A stretch of 64,000 nt of DNA. Source: Mactra quadrangularis. Lineage: Eukaryota > Mollusca > Bivalvia > Venerida > Mactridae. How positions within the stretch are numbered: position 1 is the stretch's first letter; the number at the start of each line of letters is the position of its first letter. The stretch is taken from NCBI GenBank assembly GCA_025267735.1, contig CM046311.1:19187020-19251019 (forward strand), given 5' to 3'. Below the pieces are notes generated by a model. That model ran no database searches. It was given only the letters and a program-made list of their open reading frames with translations, and had not been told where the DNA came from. Both the position numbers and the translations under genes were made by a program. Below are positions 58,817-64,000 of the stretch, piece by piece.

Positions 58817-61800
58817 ATGATGGAATGGAAAACAGTAGAAATACGGGATGAGAATGGCGAAGGTTATGATACTATACAATGTTCGGATATTGTGTTCCCT
58901 AAACAATTCTTACATGTGGACCCTGAAACAAGACTTGATGCTATCAAGAATTTCAAATACAGAGAAGGTGATGTTCTAATTTGTAGCTATCCTAAAACTG
59001 GTAAGTCAACATAGAATATAGTTTCACATGTTTTTGTTTGGTTTGGTTTGTTTTTCATGGAAATATATCAATAATTTCATCGCAGCTCAGCTTCCTCAGA
59101 TTATTACGAAATGTTATATTGTTTATTGAATGGTTACATCGATTTTACGAAATGCTTTATCGTTTTTTTTAAGCATTACATCGATTTTACTAAATGTTAT
59201 ATCGTTTTAAGGTGTTACACCGATTTTATAAAATGTTTTATTAAACATAAAATCATTACATCAATTTTACGAGAGTTATATCGCTTTTCAAAATGTTATA
59301 CCGTTTTTTAGTATTACATCGATTTTAAGTAATATTTCGTCGTTTATGAAAGTATAACTGCGATTTTACTAAATATTTTATCGTTTTTGTTAATATGACA
59401 TCGAACTTACGAAATGTTATATTGTTTTATAAGTATTTCATCGATTTTACGAATTCAATCTAATTTCGTTTTAAAGGAAATTAAAGAAAGTTCGTTTTAA
59501 ATAGTGTTATTCTGTTTTCATAAAGTAATAATTCATCGTTTATGGACTGTTGATAATTTTTTATGAAATGTTAATTCTTTTCTACTAAACATGAACTCGG
59601 TTATATTCTTACGATATTTTGTTTCGTATAACTAAATTACCATATCTGTAGTTGAGTGCTGGATCGTGTTAATATACCCTCGTGGGACTTTCACTGTGGA
59701 TCAATAAGATAGGACTATCAAAGTACAATAACAGCCAATTCTCATTATTCACCTCATAATGACCTCTCTCATGTATATGACTCTCTTTACAACATATACC
59801 CTAACCCTAACAGACTAACATCATTTTTTATTCATATCATATTATAACAATCAGTCGCCCTACCCACTGTTTCCCGCTTGATACTGAGGAACGCAGGAGA
59901 ATGGTCGAAGAAACATTTTATGACCAAACTTTACAAATGTAAAGTTGGTCCCGTCCAGGGATCTAACACACTAGCACTGTATTCAGTAGTCAATATGCAC
60001 TTTGAGCTAAACATGCTAGGAGGTGACATGTAATGTCAAGGTTGGTGGTCAAGGGGAAAATATTTTTTTGCACATGATTAATAGTCAACAATGACAACTC
60101 ACATGCTAATGTTGGCATTTCCGGAAAATAAATATAATTACATTTGATGCACTACACTTGAATTTAAATATTTTTTGTCTGCTTATTTGGGCGGGGGGGG
60201 CGTAAGAATTTGACGAAATAAAGAGAGTTTGTTTACATTCTGTGATCACGTGACTAAGATACTCTGTATACAAACAATTATTATTGTGATATATTTGTGA
60301 TAATTTCTATTATTCATCCATGGCCACAAGTCAAAAGGGAAAACATATCTGACAGTTAATACATTTGTATTCTCCAACTGTTTGTCTCTAGGGTCAGTCA
60401 TTGAATATAATTTAGTTACAGTGCGTTCAATTTGACCTGATAAACGTTCATATAAATATAACCTATATAGTGATATCGCTACTATTCATGCCATTTTGAA
60501 CTACACCAACTCGCATAGGACTTCACTTTCGATTTAGTGTCAGTGAGGCCTAAATTAAAATTAAGTTGTTTGCCCTTTACCAACCGACCTCCCCCAAAAA
60601 TCTCACCGACTCAAAAAATTATATTTGTAAAAAATAAGTACAGAAAACTGTAGTGTTTTTTTTATTGGTCACGCCATTCATCGTATTAATTTCTTTAATT
60701 TCTTCAGTATTTTCTTTAGGCTAATAATTCTGCTTTAGGAACAAGAGAGCTTAATGCAAGTATTCTAGGACAAGCCAATTTGATCAAGCTATATTATTTA
60801 AGCATGTAAGTAGGCATTTGATTCAGTCAAATTGCACATGCTATTGCTGTCAAAATGTGAAATATTCATCGGACTGAGGTCAAAATGTACAAGCTATAAA
60901 ACTAAGTAACAAACCATCACCGAGGTCATCTTCTATCAATACTAGTGAAACATCTGTTTTTGCGACATCTGATAGTATTCTAGGTCAATCAACTTTTTGT
61001 TCGGGGTCAACATCCAGTTCAACAGACTATTGTGATCTACAAATTTTGTTCCTAAAGCTACAGTCCCATAAACATAAAAATAGCCGCGAGGGCACCGTAC
61101 GGGAGCCGTGGGATCAAGCTCCGCAAGGACCCGTACGAACTCTTGCGTACCCGCTCGGACTGTAACGTTTTTACCAGGGTCCGTGAGATGAGCCGTGATT
61201 ACAAGTATAAAACATAATCGTGGCCAAGTCAGGGGCGGATCCAGGATTTCTTTCTAGGGGGGTCCGAACTTTTCTAGGGGGTCCGAACTTTCACTTTTTA
61301 CAGATAAAAGGCAACATATTAATAATAATAACCACTGAATCTATGTTAAGCACCTAGAAAAATTGCTTCATGCTTCTTAAAAATGACTTACAGTCAAGAA
61401 ATACACCAATGGACAGGTACATTTTCCAAATCAGCATGACAAAACTCTTTTTACAGTGCCGAAAGGAAATTTACAACTATACTAAAATACGATGTACTAC
61501 AAGAATGACACTAGAATATATTAAGAAAAATAATAATTAGATAAAATGCTTACACAAGATAACATCTTGACATTCTAAATATAACAAGAGGGTCTAAATG
61601 GCCCTTAATCGCTCGCATGAACAATTGTTGACCCTTTGTCAACGATTTGAACATTCTTATTAAAGGGCAAATAGACAAAACTACAAAGCAAATACATGTG
61701 ACCAAAAAATGTGACTTCTAGAGTGTTAACAGACGTTTTGAATGAATTAAAACCTAGTGACCTAGTTTCAATCCACACATGAATAATTTCATATCCAATC

Positions 61801-63866
61801 TACATTTTTAGAGATAAACATTCTGACGAAGTTCCATGAAAATCAGCTAGAACATGTGACCTCTATAGCGTTAACAAAATTTTCCTTTGATCTAAATTTT
61901 AATCCAAGATGACCCATTATCGAAATCGTCCGAGATTTTATTTAGAGTGACAATGTGACTAAGTTTCATTGACCTTGGATAAAAAAGGTGACATCCAGAG
62001 TGCTCACAAACTAATTGTGGACAGACGACGGACGGACGGACGACAGATGGAACAAAAGGCGATCACAAAAGCACACTCTGTCACTACGTGAGAGAAAAGC
62101 TAAACAGGTTTTTGCACAAATTCTATTTAAATTTGCATGGAAAGCTTACTAAATTGCCGCATAAAACTTGAAATAAAAGATAGAGACTTGTATATGAGTT
62201 GGGACTTAAATGTGGTGTTTTTTCACTTAATTAAATACCAGTTATTATAGGCGATTAGTACGTGATATTATATCATACATGTCATGTTCATACTTCATAA
62301 TTGTTTTTTCCTTCATAATTGTAGGAACTCATTGGGTGTTCAACCTCGTCAACTCTTTAATGAGCCCAGGACCAGTTGAAGACAAGTTGATACCGAGTCC
62401 AGAATTGCTTGATCTACACCCACTCGAGAAAATAGATCAACTGAGTAGTCCGAGGGTCATTGTAAGCCATTTAAAACCAAATAGACTACCGAAGGAACAT
62501 CTTAAAAATGGCGGGAAAATCATTCTTGTTGCCAGGAACCCACGTGACACAATTGTCTCACACATGTATCATACACAAAGAATGGAGATATTTAATTACA
62601 GCAAATTATCGTGGAACTGTTTCTTTGAAAACTGGATCGAAGGAAAGAGTAAGTCGTTTGCTTTATCTATAACTTTTATAAAACTTCATCGGTAGAAATG
62701 AAATTAATAAGAGGCTACTGAGAACCAATGATCTCTCACCAGAGAACTAGATATTACATACCTCTGACACATTATATTTCCAACTTTCTTATTCGGCTGT
62801 CTGAGTATTAAAACTATGACCTCTGGGCGGCGGGGGGGGGGCAATTCTGATCACAAGGGCAAAATTTAACAATCTTCATAGAAGATCTAAGTAGTTTTTT
62901 AATATTTTATTGTTTAACTATTTAAAGCTTGTTACCCATTGAACGATGCCAAATTCGGCAATAGACTGATGCATGCAAACACACCATATTAGACTGTGCA
63001 ACAATTACTCGCATATAGAGTACATCGGCTTACGTGAGCTATAAAAAGTCAAACAAGCTCCATAATTAATATTATCTACATTAATTAGTTTTTCAACGTA
63101 AAGTACAAGCTATGTTGCATCATGATGGTAAAAAAAATACTTGGTGTATTGTGCGTAAAGTTTGACCCCGATATGATCTTTCACGTTTGCATCTAATAAT
63201 TACATGTATCTACACATGTCTCGACGAAAATCAGTGCCACGCCTATTTTACACTACGGCAAGTAACGTATTCAAAATGAGTAGTCGATTTACAGAGATTG
63301 TAAATAGAATGTTTATGTGTTAAATTTCACCGGTGGAAAAGACACTGATTGTACGCAAAGTTCAGATCAGGGTCAAACTTTATGCTCATTGTTAACAGGT
63401 ACTAGAGCGGCACACAAAATTGATTTTTTGTTAAAGCTTACTAACTGGCAAAATACAGATAATTCTCATATGAAATCTTTATCATATTTACGTTTATTTA
63501 ACAGAATACACGACGTCCCTGTCGTATTTCTATTAGCAACTTACTAATAATTGATAAAATCCGTGCAGAGAAGAACTTAGAACTAATATGCTCGAGAAAT
63601 CCTTGCACGTGACCACTGTACTTAATTTTCACACATCACGCATACACTGTAATATCAGGGTATATACGCATGTGATCTACAACAACAACAAATAATACGG
63701 TAAACCGAGTTCGTTTTCGACATTTTCCCAAAAATTACTTTTATTAATTTTTATTTCAGTTCCTACTGGGTCATATTTTGATTATTATAACAATTGGCAA
63801 TCAGCAATTGAAGATACCAGCAGTCAGCTAAATGTTCTCATAGTCAGATATGAAAACTTGATAAAA
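58817..63866 (+). CDS. Cytosolic sulfotransferase, copy 3 (SULT-3), partial at window end
   Basis: Exons 1-3 are 58817-59000, 62325-62648 and 63760-63866, covering residues 1 to about 205. Exons 4 and 5 lie beyond the window. The first junction rebuilds SYPKTGTHW, and the His of VSHLKPNRLP, ARNPRDTIVS and RYENLIK are present. All visible splice sites are standard, including GTAAGT after exon 1. It differs from SULT-1 by F17 to Y in exon 1 and resembles SULT-2 in exon 2 (SSPRV, TIVSHMYH, SKLSWNC). Intron 1 is the shortest of the three. The upstream CACGTG is mutated to CTCGTG (58482-58487). Whether the gene is complete cannot be judged here. Confidence 0.88.
59104..59460. repeat. About 40-bp AT-rich minisatellite in SULT-3 intron 1
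   Basis: Its 3' part is nearly identical to unit 1 (about 2,000-2,500) and different from unit 2. Confidence 0.7.
59947..60020 (-). repeat. tRNA-derived SINE head, unit 3
   Basis: This is the counterpart of 3381-3452 and 27796-27869, with a mutated B-box ('gttagatcc'). Confidence 0.45.
61231..61430. mobile_element. 'gggcggatccagg' element in SULT-3 intron 1
   Basis: It has the same start ('caggggcggatccagga') and body ('gaaaaattgcttcatgct') as the TRIM intron copies. Here it replaces most of the GC-rich tract that units 1 and 2 keep, which shows that it moved or recombined independently. Confidence 0.55.
61585..62095. repeat. Dispersed 'aatcgctcgcatgaacaattg' element, unit 3
   Basis: This is a full-length copy with 'gacggacggacggacgac' and the 'gatcacaaaagcacactctg' end, matching 29,333-29,820. 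Confidence 0.6.
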
Positions 63867-64000
63867 GTAAGCTTGTATTCATCCGCTTTATTTTAACATG
63901 TATCCATTTCTGTTGAATATTTAATTAACCTTTAAAAATTCCATATAATATTGACAATTATTCTTTTTAATATCTTCGAATATACATGTATAAGTGTTTA

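Overview
This is a eukaryotic window, most likely from a bivalve mollusc. It is AT-rich and its coding exons are short and separated by long repeat-laden introns with GT/AG borders. The gene families fit that group: a cytosolic sulfotransferase, a B-box/coiled-coil/beta-propeller TRIM-like protein without a RING, and a cysteine-rich somatomedin-B-like ectodomain. The tRNA-derived SINEs ending in a 'ggcgttaaacccaacaaa'-type tail also fit. The species cannot be named from the sequence alone.

The window is an array of large head-to-tail segmental duplications. Homology between units starts near 363, 24,900 and 57,010. Unit 1 (about 24.5 kb) carries SULT-1 (+, 1620-9391), TRIM-1 (-, 11442-15697) and ECTO-1 (+, 20333-23817). 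Unit 2 (about 32.1 kb) carries SULT-2 (+, 26702-34649), TRIM-2 (-, 36830-39156), TRIM-3 (-, 43262-47295) and ECTO-2 (+, 51871-55375). Unit 3 begins with SULT-3 (+, from 58817), which runs off the right end. SULT and TRIM genes converge, and TRIM and ECTO genes diverge from a shared 4-5 kb upstream region. I reconstructed all gene models by joining exons by hand. Reading frames, intron phases and family motifs agree in every copy.

The sulfotransferases (295-296 aa, five exons) keep the PAPS-binding loop, the catalytic His, the 3'-phosphate motif and the C-terminal RKGxxG motif. The TRIM-like proteins (560-561 aa, two exons) have two B-boxes, a coiled coil and a C-terminal propeller. The ECTO proteins (564 aa, three exons) have a signal peptide, a somatomedin-B-like cysteine cluster and two YCxxCN modules. 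They end in a short hydrophobic tail where related receptors would continue into a seven-helix domain. No pathway visibly links the three families; what is clear is that they were duplicated together.

The most interesting signals are these. The TRIM propellers diverge strongly while the coiled coils of TRIM-1 and TRIM-3 are almost identical. Extra copies of the TRIM C-terminal tail, each with its own stop codon, lie just downstream of TRIM-2 and TRIM-3. TRIM-1 looks like a TRIM-3/TRIM-2 recombinant, and the size difference between units fits that. The three units share sequence in a patchwork. Mobile insertions present in only one unit (a 390-bp Tc1/mariner-type MITE and a SINE-bearing segment) mark relative timing. 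Because bivalves are highly heterozygous, some near-identical blocks could be uncollapsed haplotypes rather than true duplications.
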